Positions 32,441 to 43,111 of a stretch of 64,000 nucleotides of DNA are shown here, piece after piece (position 1 is the stretch's first letter; every line of letters begins with the position of its first letter). The translations under genes and the position numbers were made by a program. Below the pieces are notes generated by a model that was given only the letters and a program-made list of their open reading frames with translations, was not told the origin of the DNA and did no database searches. The DNA lies in contig JAUPFV010000004.1 in assembly GCA_036936605.1 (NCBI GenBank), forward strand, positions 184,654,807 to 184,718,806. The letters run 5' to 3'. Origin of the DNA: Limnanthes douglasii subsp. nivea. Lineage: Eukaryota > Streptophyta > Magnoliopsida > Brassicales > Limnanthaceae.

Positions 32441-35400
32441 AGGGAAAGTTTGTAGCCTTATTATCGATGGAGGCAGTTGTACCAATGTGGCAAGTGTATC
32501 TATGGTAAAGAAGCTTGGTTTAAAAACGAAAAACCATCCAGCACCTTACAAGCTTCAATGGCTTAACGACAATGGAGAAATGAAAGTTAGCCACCAAGTA
32601 GAAGTTCCCTTAGCCATTGGTAAGTACGAAGATGAAGTTTTATGTGATGTTCTACCAATGGAGGCTAGTCACATACTGTTAGGAAGGCCATGACAATCTG
32701 ATCGAAAGGTTATCCATGATGGATTCACTAATCGCCATACATTTGAGTTTCAAGGAAGGAAAACCACTCTAGTTCCCATGACTCCACGAGAAGTTTACCA
32801 AGATCAAAAGCATATGCAAAACAAGGAAAGTCGGGTAACTAAACATTCGAATTTCTATACAAAATCTGGCAAGGTTAAGAAAGCATTATTCTCTAAGCAA
32901 CCTATGTTACTTTTTGTGTTTAAGGAAACTCTTATGAGTTTAACTAACTTGACACCGGTGTTGCCGAGTGAGATGACTTCTCTCTTGCAGGAATTTGAAG
33001 ATGTATTCCCTGAAGACAATCCAAAGGGGCTTCCACCAATTAAAGGCATCGAACACAGAATAGATTTTGTACCTGGAGCCTCCCTTCCTAACAGACCTGC
33101 TTATAGAACTAATCTAGTGGAGACAAAAGAATTGCAAAGGCAAATCAGTGAACTGATGGAAAAAGGACATATCTGTGAAAGCATGAGTCCTTGTGCGGTA
33201 CCAGTTCTACTTGTGCCCAAGAAAGATGGAAGTTGGAGAATGTGTATTGATTGCAGAGCCATCAACAACATAACAGTAAAGTATCGCCATCCTATACCTA
33301 GATTAGATGATACGTTAGATGAATTGCATGGTTCTAGCATTTTTTCTAAGATTGATCTTAAAAGTGGTTATCACCAAATTAGGATGAAAGAAGAGGATGA
33401 GTGGAAAACTGCATTTAAAACTAAGCATGGACTATATGAATGGTTAGTAATGCCATTTGGGCTGACAAATGCACCTAGTACATTCATGCGGTTAATGAAT
33501 CATGTTCTAAGGGCTTATATAGGAGTTTTTGTTGTAGTATATTTCGATGACATCTTAATTTACAACAAGTGCTTAGAAGAACATGTTCACCATCTGAAAT
33601 TGATTTTAAGTGTACATAGGAAGGAAAATCTCTATGCTTATCTTAAGAAATGCACTTTTTGTACCGACAATCTTGTCTTTTTAGGTTTTGTTATAAGTGC
33701 AGATGGTATTAAGGTGGATGAGGAAAAGGTTAAGGCCATCCGCGAATGGCCAAGTCCAAAAATAGTTGGAGAAGTGAGAAGCTTCCACGGCCTTACAGGA
33801 TTTTATAGGCGTTTTGTCAAAGATTTCAGCACCTTAGCTGCACCACTCACTGAAATAATAAAGAAGGACGTTGGTTTCTAGTGGGAACAAGCTCAAGAAG
33901 AAGCATTTCAATCCTTAAAAGAGAAGCTTACTCATACTCCTATCTTGACATTACCTGATTTTCTTAAAACTTTTGAGATTGAATGTGATGCTTCTGGAAT
34001 TGGGATTGGAGCTGTTTTGATGCAGGATAAAAAGCCCATAGCTTATTTCAGTGAAAAGCTTGGAGGAGTTACTCAAAACTATCCTACTTATGACAAGGAG
34101 TTGTATGCCTTAGTTCGAGTTTTGCAAACATGGCAGCATTACTTGTGGCCAAAGGAGTTTGTCATACACACTGACCATGAATCTCTCAAACACCTAAAAG
34201 GTCAGCAAAAACTTAACAAAAGACATGCAAGGTGGATAGAATTTATTGAGACATTTCCATATGTCATCAAATACAAACAAGGTAAAGAAAATATTGTTGC
34301 TGATGCATTGTCCCGAAGGTATGCCTTAATCACTACTCCATTGAAGCTAAGATTTTAGGATTTGATCATCTTAAGAGTTTATATGAAAATGATTCTGATT
34401 CTGGAAAGATGTATCAAGCATGTGAAAAGTTTGCTTCAGGGCGGTTCTATAGGCATGAAGGATTCTTATTCTTTGATAAACGTTTATGTGTGCCTAATTG
34501 TTCCATGAGAGATTTACTTGTTAGAGAAGCCCATGGAGGAGGCTTAATGGGACATTTTGGAATAGCTAAAACTCTCAAGGTAATGCTGGATCACTTCCAT
34601 TGGCCACATATGAGGAGTGATGTTGAAAGAATCTGTGACAGATGTGCTACTTGCAAACAAGCCAAATCTAAGGTTCAATCCCACGGTTTGTATACTCCTT
34701 TACCTATTCCTACGCATCCTTGGAATGATATATCTATGGTCTTTGTAGTTGGATTGCCTAGGACCAGAAGTGGTAAGGATTCCATTTTTGTGGTTGTTGA
34801 TCGATTATCTAAAATGGCACACTTTGTTGCTTGTCACAAAACTGATGATGCGTTGCACATTGCTAATCTGTTCTTTAAAGAGATAGTTCGTTTGTATGGC
34901 ATGCCTAGGACGATAGTTTCAGATAGGGACACTAAGTTTCTAAGTTACTTTTGGAAAACTTTGTGGTCTAAGTTAGGGACTAAGCTTTTATTTTCTACTA
35001 CATGTCACCCACAAACTGATGGACAAACATAAGTAGTAAATAGGACTTTGTCCACTCTTCTACGTGCATTAATTAAGAAGAACCTGAAAACTTAGGAAGA
35101 ATGTTTCCCGCATGTTGAATTTGCATACAATCATTCTATGCATTATGCTTCTAAGTACTCTCTTTTTCAAATTGTTTATGGATTTAACCCAATATATCCT
35201 TTGGATCTAATTCCTTTGCCTTTGAGTGAAGCATAGATGGGAAAAAGAAAGCTGAACTTGTAAAACAGATCCATGATGATGCAAGGAAAAACATAGAAAA
35301 GAAAACTAAGCAATATGTCAAACAAGCAAACAAGGGAAGACGTGAGAAAGTTTTTGAGGTTGGAGATCAAGTATGGGTGCACTTAAGAAAGGAAAGATTT

Positions 35401-35856
35401 CCAGAAGAGAGGAAGTCAAAATTGATGCCTAGAATTGATAGACCATTTGAAGTAACAAAAAAGATCAACAATAATGCGTATCAACTTGACCTACGAGGTA
35501 AGTATAAAGTGAGTCCTATCTTTAATGTTTCTGATTTGGTTCCTTTTATCGCAGATGAAATGGATTTGAGGTCAAATCCTTTTCAAGTGGGAGAGGATGA
35601 TTTGATCCTAGATGACACAAGGAGCTTAGAACATGGAAATTTGCAAGAACCATATGAACAACTTGAAAAAGAAGATGAGCTTGAAGTTGAAGATATTCTT
35701 ATTTTACCGACTGGTCCAACAACTCAATCAAGAGCAAAACAATTTAACAAATCTGTTGGAGGATTGCTTAATCAACTAGAGAATCCACGTGATCAAAACA
35801 GAAAGTATGGTGGAAAAGCTTGTCAAACCACTTTGGTCTTGATTCAAGCTAATTGA
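32441..35856 (+). pseudogene. Gypsy copy B pol, ending inside the 3' LTR
   Basis: The protease site IIDGGSCTNVAS is at about 32458-32495. A Trp codon is TGA at 32691-32693. RT has [18 protein letters not shown] and YFDDILIYN at about 33539. A TAG at 33879-33881 interrupts the RT-RNase H link. RNase H has [14 protein letters not shown]. An insertion at about 34340 shifts the frame. The integrase HHCC finger is at 34519-34665. The first catalytic Asp is Val (GTC 34739-34741) and the catalytic Glu is a stop (TAA 35030-35032). A further stop at about 35094 and a missing base near 35235 follow. The tail is open to TGA at 35854-35856, 256 bp into the 3' LTR. Confidence 0.92.
35585..35597 (+). promoter_or_regulatory. 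Polypurine tract of copy B
   Basis: AAGTGGGAGAGGA ends exactly at the TGAT of the 3' LTR. The same tract precedes the 3' LTR of copy A (14936-14948) and the middle LTR of copy C (61336-61348). It primes plus-strand DNA and, unusually, is read as coding sequence. Confidence 0.8.
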
Positions 35857-36468
35857 TTTCAACAAATGAGAAAGTGTCTCGATTGTACTCTTTTTCCCTT
35901 GTTCAAGTTTTGTCCCAATGGGTTTTCTTGACAAGGTTTTTAATGAGGCAATTGTTTCGCTTCACTATTGCCCATTTGTTGAAATAAAAGCCCAAGGCCC
36001 ATCTACACCAAAAGCCACGTCCTTGGAGGAAGGAAGGGTCTGATTTCCAGCTTATATCATTAATACTTTGTATTTTCAATATTAAAGCATTTTGTTTCCA
36101 AGAAAAGCCTTAATTGTTTTAGAGGCATGCATTATGTTTCCAAGAACAGCCTTAATTGTGTTAAAGGCTAGTTTTTTCTCCTATAAAAACTATGTACTCA
36201 GAATTCTAATGGTTAGACTATCTTTGATTCTGAAAAAACTTCTTAAGTTTTACTCTTCTCTTGTTGGTGTGTAATATCCACAAGAAAACCCGTTCTTCAT
36301 TTGGTGCGTCATATCCAAAGGAAGATCAGTTGGAATATCAAAGGCCTTTCCACAACCTTTGTGTGACCTATCGATCCACATCCTTTAATCCTCGAATCCT
36401 TTTGGGTTCCTGGTTGCAAAGTTATCCCTATCCCATTTCAGAGTGCCGATTCTAGGAGGAGTTTATCA
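35598..36468 (+). repeat. 3' LTR of gypsy copy B
   Basis: 871 bp, TGAT...ATCA. The start reads TGATTTGATCC where other copies have TGATGTGATCC. It contains the last ~85 codons of the polyprotein, then the U3 block, TATA box and R/U5. Confidence 0.92.
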
Positions 36469-36473
36469 ATATA

Positions 36474-36879
36474 TATATATATTATTAATATAATTATTAA
36501 AACAAAAGATGGCTACTAATTGTTGCTTCTATTTGGATCGAGATATTTGAATAGGGTCTGTAATTTTGTTTTTTTTAATTGTTTTTGTGTTTTTTTAAAT
36601 CTTTTAAAATATAGGAGAAATACATTCACAATTCACTCATCTCTCAATACTAATCTAAATTGATCTAGTTCTTCAACGAGTTCTCTTAAAGCACTAGTTA
36701 TTGGTTCTAGTTTACTTAATTATTTATTGCGAATGGTTACGCTTTTATTTTTGATCAAAAAATTTATTTGATAAAACCAATCAAATTTGATTGTGGTAAC
36801 ATTATACTAGCTGAATCAATAGCTTTGTATATTTTTCACTTATTTGGTTGTTATATGAGTTTCGATATTAGTTTGTGGT
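36474..36879. other. AT-rich spacer, no gene
   Basis: TA-rich target of copy B followed by ordinary AT-rich DNA. No open frame or repeat that I can name. Confidence 0.5.
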
Positions 36880-37350
36880 GAGGATAAAAGTAGCCTGAGG
36901 GTAGGCTGGTAATTTCAAGTGGAGTTTTAAGGCGGCGTGAGGGTGTTTCACGGTGGTGTGTGTGTTTAAAGGTATTTCAAAGTGTTTTTAATGTGGAGAG
37001 AGAATTGAGCAGCTTGGCAGCAGTCAATTTTTCTTACCCATAGTTAATGGTGGTGGTTGGGTATTTATAGTATGTAGTTTGGGCCCTTATGGGCTTTCGG
37101 GTCAAGTTTAATGGACCCAAGTCATGTTTAAAGACCCATGAGTTTTAAGTAGATGAGCAGGTAGCTTAGTCAGATAGTGTTTAGGTATTTTAGTACTTTA
37201 GTCATAGTTCGAACTGCTTTAGATTTGCAGTGTTCGAAGTCATCTGTCCGATTCAAAAGTCCTGTCCGAATTAAGCTCTTGGAGTCTGTCCGGTTTACGG
37301 AGAGATTTACCTTGGGATGCCCTTCCGGGGAGCACTCCGAATTCGGACTC
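36880..37350 (-). repeat. LTR fragment of Tat-like element, inverted arm
   Basis: On the - strand it contains tccggacag/gtccgaat phrases, then ctaaagtactaaaata..ctaaacac..gactaagctacctgctcatctacttaaaa, which matches 38333-38395 on the + strand. A TATA-like tactataaataccc lies at about 37060 (- strand), followed by a pyrimidine-rich R/U5-like stretch. It is an inverted relative of the LTR end at 38225-38543. Confidence 0.6.
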
Positions 37351-37499
37351 ATCAGTTTGTACCACTTGTTATTTGTTAATTTAAAAAAAAACAACGTATT
37401 TGTACTGGTAATATTAATTAGTATTAGTTTAAACTTACGGTTTATTAACTCCCGATATTGTTTGGTATTATGGTTTAGTTATATTAGTTCGGATTAGTG

Positions 37500-37890
37500 T
37501 GTTTTTGCGATATTAGTTAATATTTAAGACATGATTTTGGTTTATAAAATAATAACAACACTTGTACTATTTATAACAAAATCATAATAATAATCAAAAT
37601 GTAGTAATAAAATTCTAATAATATGCCTTATAATATTTTAAACTGATTTTAGTTTATAAAATAATAACAACTTTGTAATTTTTATATCCAAACCATAATA
37701 ATATTGAAGATGTAATAATAAATTTATATAATAAAATTATAATATATGATTTTGGTTAATAAAATACTGACAACACGATAATATTTATAATCAAATAATA
37801 ATACTATTAATAATCAAAATGTAATAATAAAATTATAATCATATGTTTTTAATATTTTAATATTATAAGATATTATTTTGGTTTATAAGA
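37500..37890. repeat. AT-rich ~110-bp tandem repeats
   Basis: gattttggtttataaaataataacaac (quoted as gattttggtttata plus ataataacaac) recurs at about 37530, 37643, 37745 and 37873, each followed by ...cataataataatcaaaatgtaataataaaatt. The fourth unit is split by the solo LTR at 37891-38219 and continues at 38220. Confidence 0.75.
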
Positions 37891-38219
37891 TGATAAGAGA
37901 ATATTTTGTATAGATATCCGGATAAAAATACATTTATGTGTAATTAAATTAGGCTTTATTATTGTATATTTATTATTTATATTATGTAACGAATATAAAT
38001 AAATAAATAAATAGAAACATCTATGTAATAAATAGAAATAAATAAGGGAGACTAAATGTCACGTACAAGGCCTATAAATAGGAGTCGAGCTCCATTTGTA
38101 AAGTATCTCAAAATATATACAGAAATACATTTATACTATTTTCTTCTTTTATCTCTATTTTTCTGTCTCTTTTTCTATTAAAATGATTTAGGTGATTTGT
38201 TAGGATTTTTATCCTAACA
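37891..38219 (+). repeat. Solo LTR with TAAGA target duplication
   Basis: 329 bp from TGATAAGAG to TCCTAACA. The flanks TAAGA at 37886-37890 and 38220-38224 are identical, and removing the LTR and one TAAGA restores the ~110-bp repeat unit (ggtttataagataataacaa). A cctataaatagga promoter-like stretch lies at about 38070. The family is shared with 25397-25789. A solo LTR arises by recombination between the two LTRs of a full element. Confidence 0.88.
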
Positions 38220-38224
38220 TAAGA

Positions 38225-38543
38225 TAATAACAACACTCAGTAATATCCGGACAGGGGATTATTCACCCCTACTCACTGAGAAGACCGGACAGGGGTAATT
38301 CGGACAATAGGTGCCCACTGAATATCCGGACAGGACAAAAGTACTAAAACACTAAACACCTTTTGACTAAGCTAGATGCTAATCTACTTAAAAAATAATA
38401 GGTCTTTAAACTCGACCCGGTTTTATAACTTGCCCCAAAAGCCCATGGGTCCATAATTAAGGGAAACACTTAAACACTTAATACCCTTCAAATTCTCTAA
38501 AACACTTGACGGAATTACCCTTAGTCCAAAATAAACCACACCA
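38225..38543 (+). repeat. 3' part of Tat-like 5' LTR
   Basis: It begins among the AT repeats and carries three ccggacagg phrases (about 38249, 38286, 38334). It ends taaaccacacca at 38543, followed after 3 bases by a Tat-type primer site. With the AT repeats upstream it forms one LTR into which the solo LTR landed. Confidence 0.6.
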
Positions 38544-38546
38544 AAT

Positions 38547-38562
38547 TGGCGACCACAGTGGG
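38547..38562 (+). promoter_or_regulatory. Primer-binding site of Tat-like element
   Basis: tggcgaccacagtggg resembles the TGGCGAC(T/C)(C/A)CA(G/C)TGGGG leader of plant Tat/Athila-type gypsy elements. I did not identify the tRNA. Confidence 0.6.
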
Positions 38563-38607
38563 AGAAGAAGGTGCCTGAATCTAGCATTCAAAACCAGCAA
38601 GAAAAAC

Positions 38608-39746
38608 CAGTTCGGATGAATCCGGACGAGCAAGCAGTGCCACCACCTTTGATAAAAGTGGTGGGAGAGAACGATGAGTACACGATCGAAGAACGAGACA
38701 GGTTTAAAGCTGAAATAGAAGCCTTGAGAGCTGCTAAAAAGGCGGAGTTAGGCTTGAAAGAAAAATCGAAAGTGTCAATAATTCACCACACTGACAATCC
38801 AAAGGAGAATGACCCATCAGCAAATACTCACTTGAGTACTAAAAAGACCCATGTCAGCTCCAAGAAGTCTCATCGGTCTAAACCAGTAGAGAGCTCAGAG
38901 TCTGAGTCCTCTAGTAGCTCCTCGAATGAGGATGAACTTGAGTAGTCCGTGACATCCAGCAGTGATGAGGGCAGATCCAAGAAGAAGCAAAAGTTGGTTA
39001 AAAAATATTCAAGAAAGAGGGACATGCATGGAAGGTTTAAAAGGCATTTGGGAAAAGGGTCATCTCACAGCCATAGTTATAGCCGGAGGCATGTGGATCA
39101 GCTTCTGATGGATCCCTTCGCTTTCCATGATGAGCCAGGTATTTTTGCAACACCTAATGAAGACATTGTCTTTAGTCGTGGTCGAAATTGGAGAAAATCT
39201 CCTTTGTACTCCAAAATACTGTCGAGAAACCTTCCTAAGAGGTTTGATAGTACTAAGATGGGAAAGTATGATGGGATCAAGGATCCGGACAATCATCTGG
39301 AACAATTTAAAAAAATTATGATGAATTTTGACGATGATGACAAATTGCTGTATAGAGCCTTCTCTCAATCTTTTACGTGGAGTGCTCTGAAATGGTACAA
39401 TAGCCTACCACAAGGGTGCATCAGAAACTTTGACACGTTTTGGGTGGCCTTCCGGAGGCAATTTGTTGGAAGTAAGGAGGTGAAGGGCAATGGAGCCACT
39501 ATTATCTATTGTGCCCAAGAGCCAAATGAATCACTAAAAGACTATATAAGCCGGTTCGTGAGCACAAAGAATGGGTTAGCTGATTGCTTTGAACAAGTAG
39601 CAATAGCTTCTCTGAGACAAGGATTAAACCTTGGGAATCTTGTCGATTTGGTCACCAGGAAGAAGGCTATGACGTGGGGTGGTTTACTGAACCAGGTGGG
39701 AAAGCAAATCAATGTAGATGAAACGATTATCATCCTTAGTGATTAG
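38608..39746 (+). pseudogene. Tat-like Ty3/gypsy gag, truncated element
   Basis: The first ATG after the primer site is at 38608 (MNPDEQAVPPPLIKVV). The N-terminal part is charged and Ser-rich. One in-frame TAG (38943-38945) splits it. The second part has the Retrotrans_gag core of Tat elements: KMGKYDGIKDPDNHLEQFK, RAFSQSFTWSALKWYNSLP, EPNESLKDYISRF, ending at 39746. No protease or RT follows, so the element is broken off after gag. Its LTR is disturbed by a nested solo LTR. Confidence 0.85.
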
Positions 39747-39749
39747 GTT

Positions 39750-40985
39750 ATGGATGTTGTCAAATATGTGTTCAACATTTCAAAATCTTCACCTTCTTTG
39801 CTAGAATATGGCTGATAAGTTAAGATATTTTTGAAATATGAAACAGCAGATTGACCAATTAGGTTGTTGTCCAAAACACAGTTCTCTCCTACTTTGATTC
39901 CATATATAATTTCTTCTTTCTTTTCTTGTTAACATAACTATGAAAAGCTTTAGTGTTGCTCTTTAAAAAACAACTAATTCTGAAAAGGCATATTACATCC
40001 AAAAACTTGTATTTTGTGAACAAATAAATAAACGCTTGAGGCGAATTTAAGAGTGATTAGTTTAAAATGATATATTGCGTGTTTTTAATTAGTGGCTGCT
40101 TTTTATTTAAATTTTGAAAAAACTAGCATGTCTTTTCATTCTGCAAGGTATGATTAGGATTTTGAAAGAGCAAAACAATATCAATTATTAAATTTTATTT
40201 AGGATTTATAGTAAAAATATATCAATATTATCGGATGCAAAAAATAAAAAAAATAGTAAAATCTTTCCACACCATTAAAAAAATTAACATTTTTAATGGT
40301 CAATTTAGTGGAGATCTAATTAAATGTTTCCATGATATTTTGTTGTAAAAATATTAATATTTTGACAAACGTTATTCTTTTAAAAGGTATGGAATATTAA
40401 TAGATGGTAATACTTATTTAGTCTAACTCTTAAAAATACTATACTTAGTTTGGTACCAAGTAGCCCAGCTCCTAAAATCCACATGTCTTAAGTGAACAGA
40501 GAAAAGCCAAGGTGACTAGTATCATACACTCCATGATCTCCCTCTATCTTTTTCTCTACTACTAAAACTTTAATCTCTATATATTATTCATTTTTCTCTC
40601 TTTCTCTCCGGCTTTGCAGAGAAGTCGGGTTGACCCTTTGTATAGGAGATATAAGGTCTGCTATAACTCTAAAAGACACGTAATAAAAACACATACTAAA
40701 AGCTCCAGTTAATTGTGACTCTTTAAAATTTCAAATCTATTAGGATTTCACTAGAGTAATTTTTAGGACTTCTGATCTTTCTATCCAGCATCGATTACTC
40801 TATAGGAATGAGCAGAATGTGCAGTGTTGATTATCATAAAGTCTCTGATGATATAATTTAGAAACAACAACTACCATTATATTTTAAGCATCTTGCTTTC
40901 AGGAAACTGATATGCCAAGGTTTATGTATCAGATTTTTATGTCTTCAATCGGTTGTGGTTGTAGTTATCAATTGTTGTCCTTATT
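39750..40985. other. Spacer with possible NF-YA 5' leader
   Basis: 39750-40480 is AT-rich with no gene seen. 40490-40700 has a ctctctttctctccggctttgcag stretch and purine/pyrimidine runs typical of plant 5' leaders, and 40900-40985 precedes the first recognisable NF-YA exon. A leader role is inference. Confidence 0.35.
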
Positions 40986-40990
40986 TTCAG

Positions 40991-41715
40991 CTGAAAATCA
41001 AGCACCTGAACATCAAAATTTTGGGCATATTTCATCTGCGATGACTACAGGAGTGATGAATACCTGACACAGCCTCCGCATCTTCAGCTAATTGGTCACT
41101 CAATTGTATGTTCCTTTTTTATGTTATCCTCATTTTAGAACGAGCCTAAACTTTAGAAACTTCCTATAACGGTTGATCTCAATCTGCCAGTGATCATCAA
41201 TATGTTCTGGCAGTAGCTTTATTTGTAGACTGCAAAACTCTCATCACTTTTCCCTTAGAAGTGAAGGTGATTCATGTCCTTGTCTTTTGTACGAGTTGTT
41301 TGCAGGCTTGTGCATCAAATCCGTATCAAGATCCATATGGGCGAATGATGGCTGCTTTTGGGCATCAGCCTTTGGTATGTGAGTTCATTTAAATACATTT
41401 TTTATTATCAGATCGATACAGCTTGTTTAAGTACAATAATAATAGTAAATATTGTTCCCTGATAGATTTGCATCATATCAGTTTTTACTCTTTTAGATTG
41501 TTTGTACATTTATTCTTCTGAACTGATTATTTTCTAACTAATTCTTTAATGTCCAGGGATATTCCCCATATGCTGCAATGCCTCATGTGAGAATGCCTCT
41601 TCCTCAGGAGACAGCACAAGAACCTGTATTTGTGAATGCCAAACAGTACCCTGGGATTATGAGAAGAAGGCAGGCTCGTGCGAAGGCAGAGCTTGAAAGA
41701 AAGCCAGAAAGGTAT
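40991..41715 (+). pseudogene. NF-YA: NF-YA (CCAAT-binding factor subunit A) pseudogene
   Basis: Three exon-like blocks are visible. 40991-41106 encodes ENQAPEHQNFGHISSAM, then a frameshift at about 41062, then YLTQPPHLQLIGHSI. 41307-41375 encodes ACASNPYQDPYGRMMAAFG. 41556-41713 encodes [39 protein letters not shown] and RKPER. The last block holds the NF-YB/NF-YC-binding helix of the CBF-B domain (AKQY, RRR, RAKAELE). It ends AAAG|gtattt, the usual last donor site, and the final exon with the DNA-contacting half (R..YLHESRH type) is not found before the LINE at 42835. Splice signals flank the blocks. Without that exon no CCAAT binding is possible. Confidence 0.88.
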
Positions 41716-42292
41716 TTATTTTCTGTCTTTAAGATGACTCGGGGAAGATCTCAGAGGTGTCTAATCTATTTGGGGAGGACCAGGGACAACGGAACTGCAA
41801 AAACCCATTTAGTAACTGAAACTGCAAATTTATTTTCATACGATAACACCTATTCTATTTGGGGAGGACCAAGGAACATGAATACCCCTTTGATTATCGT
41901 TTTTTTCCAATTAACCATCTCCTATATCATCTGTTTGTTTGCCCTAATGTGACCTTTGATTTTCTGATTTCTTATGATTGTTATTCAAAAAAATTATGTA
42001 AGTCAGACGACTGTTTGTATAGAGCTAACTCATGTTATAGTTTGAAACAAAACGAACAGTCGGAGTGGGGGTTTGTGGAAAAAGGCAACAGTCAAGGAAC
42101 CATTTACGATTTTTACTCTATACATTTTGATTTTTGTAGTCCGAGGTGGCTAATTGTTTAAACTAAATTTTAATATAAATGTTTGTCAATGTTTTAGATA
42201 CAGTTCTTTTCATATACAGACATACTCTAGTTTTAAATTTTTTGTTAAGCATATTTTCTACAATTATATATATATAAATAAAAGTTTATAAG

Positions 42293-42337
<45 letters not shown>

Positions 42338-42834
42338 AAATAAAAGTTTATAAGATATTTTATTCAATTTATCACATAATGTACATTTACTAGAGTAAGA
42401 AATAAGTTTGGTTAACTCTCTAAACCTAATTTATATTGTTCAGGTCCGATTGAATCTGAGTAGGTTTATTTAATTTCCCAAGCCATTAAATCAATTATAG
42501 TTTGGGAATCGTAAAAAAAAATCATAAAATTAATATCAAATGTTAGACCCTATTGTAAAAATATTGTAGTTTGTGGGATTTTTTTTTACGAAAAGCAATA
42601 AATATGTTATAGAATGGAGTTCTACATCTATGCCTAGTCACGTATAAATGAAAATTTTAATTAAAATATTTTCGATTAGGTTAATATTTTATTACAAATA
42701 ACTTCAGTAACTCTTCGAAGAAAAAATAAAGCATCTTTTGAAGTGGTGCGATTTGTTTATCAATATATATTTAATGATTTACTTACTTTATTTATTTTTA
42801 TAGAAAAAATTTAAATTAATTGAAAAAGGTTCAT
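41716..42834. other. Gene-free, AT-rich; short local repeats
   Basis: tctatttggggaggacca occurs twice (about 41766 and 41853). 42299-42332 is a (TA)n run flanked by two copies of aataaaagtttataagatat (about 42279 and 42338). No coding sequence is supported, and the missing NF-YA exon is not here. Confidence 0.6.
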
Positions 42835-43111
42835 ACATAATTTTGGGGTATACCCCGAGGTAATACATCACTACAGTAAAAGTCAGGAAAATACTAGAAG
42901 ATAGATCTGTGTCCCATTGTCCAGAACGGGAAAATGGCACCAGAGGTAGGACATCGCATGATAAATAAATCTGACGAGGGATGGTGAGGATTACTCGGCA
43001 GCATAGACAGACTCCAGGTGTAATCAGTCAGCGTCCATGTTCCAGTCCAGAAAGGAGGTCACCTGAAACAATGAAAAAATGAAAAAATAAATTAAGTTAG
43101 AAAGTAACCAA

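Larger units (their letters stand above)
29991..36468 (+). mobile_element. Ty3/gypsy copy B, complete LTR to LTR
   Basis: 5' LTR 29991-30862, primer site 30865-30876, gag, pol, purine tract 35585-35597, 3' LTR 35598-36468. Five-base flanks are ATATA on both sides (29986-29990 and 36469-36473). They lie in a TA-rich target, so the match is only moderate proof. The two LTRs differ at roughly two to three dozen positions by eye, so the insertion is not recent. Stops in gag and pol show it cannot move on its own. Confidence 0.93.

Noticed and set aside
37170..37497. Frames 37170-37394 (-) and 37177-37497 (+)
   Set aside because: They lie on opposite strands of an LTR fragment and show no conserved protein.
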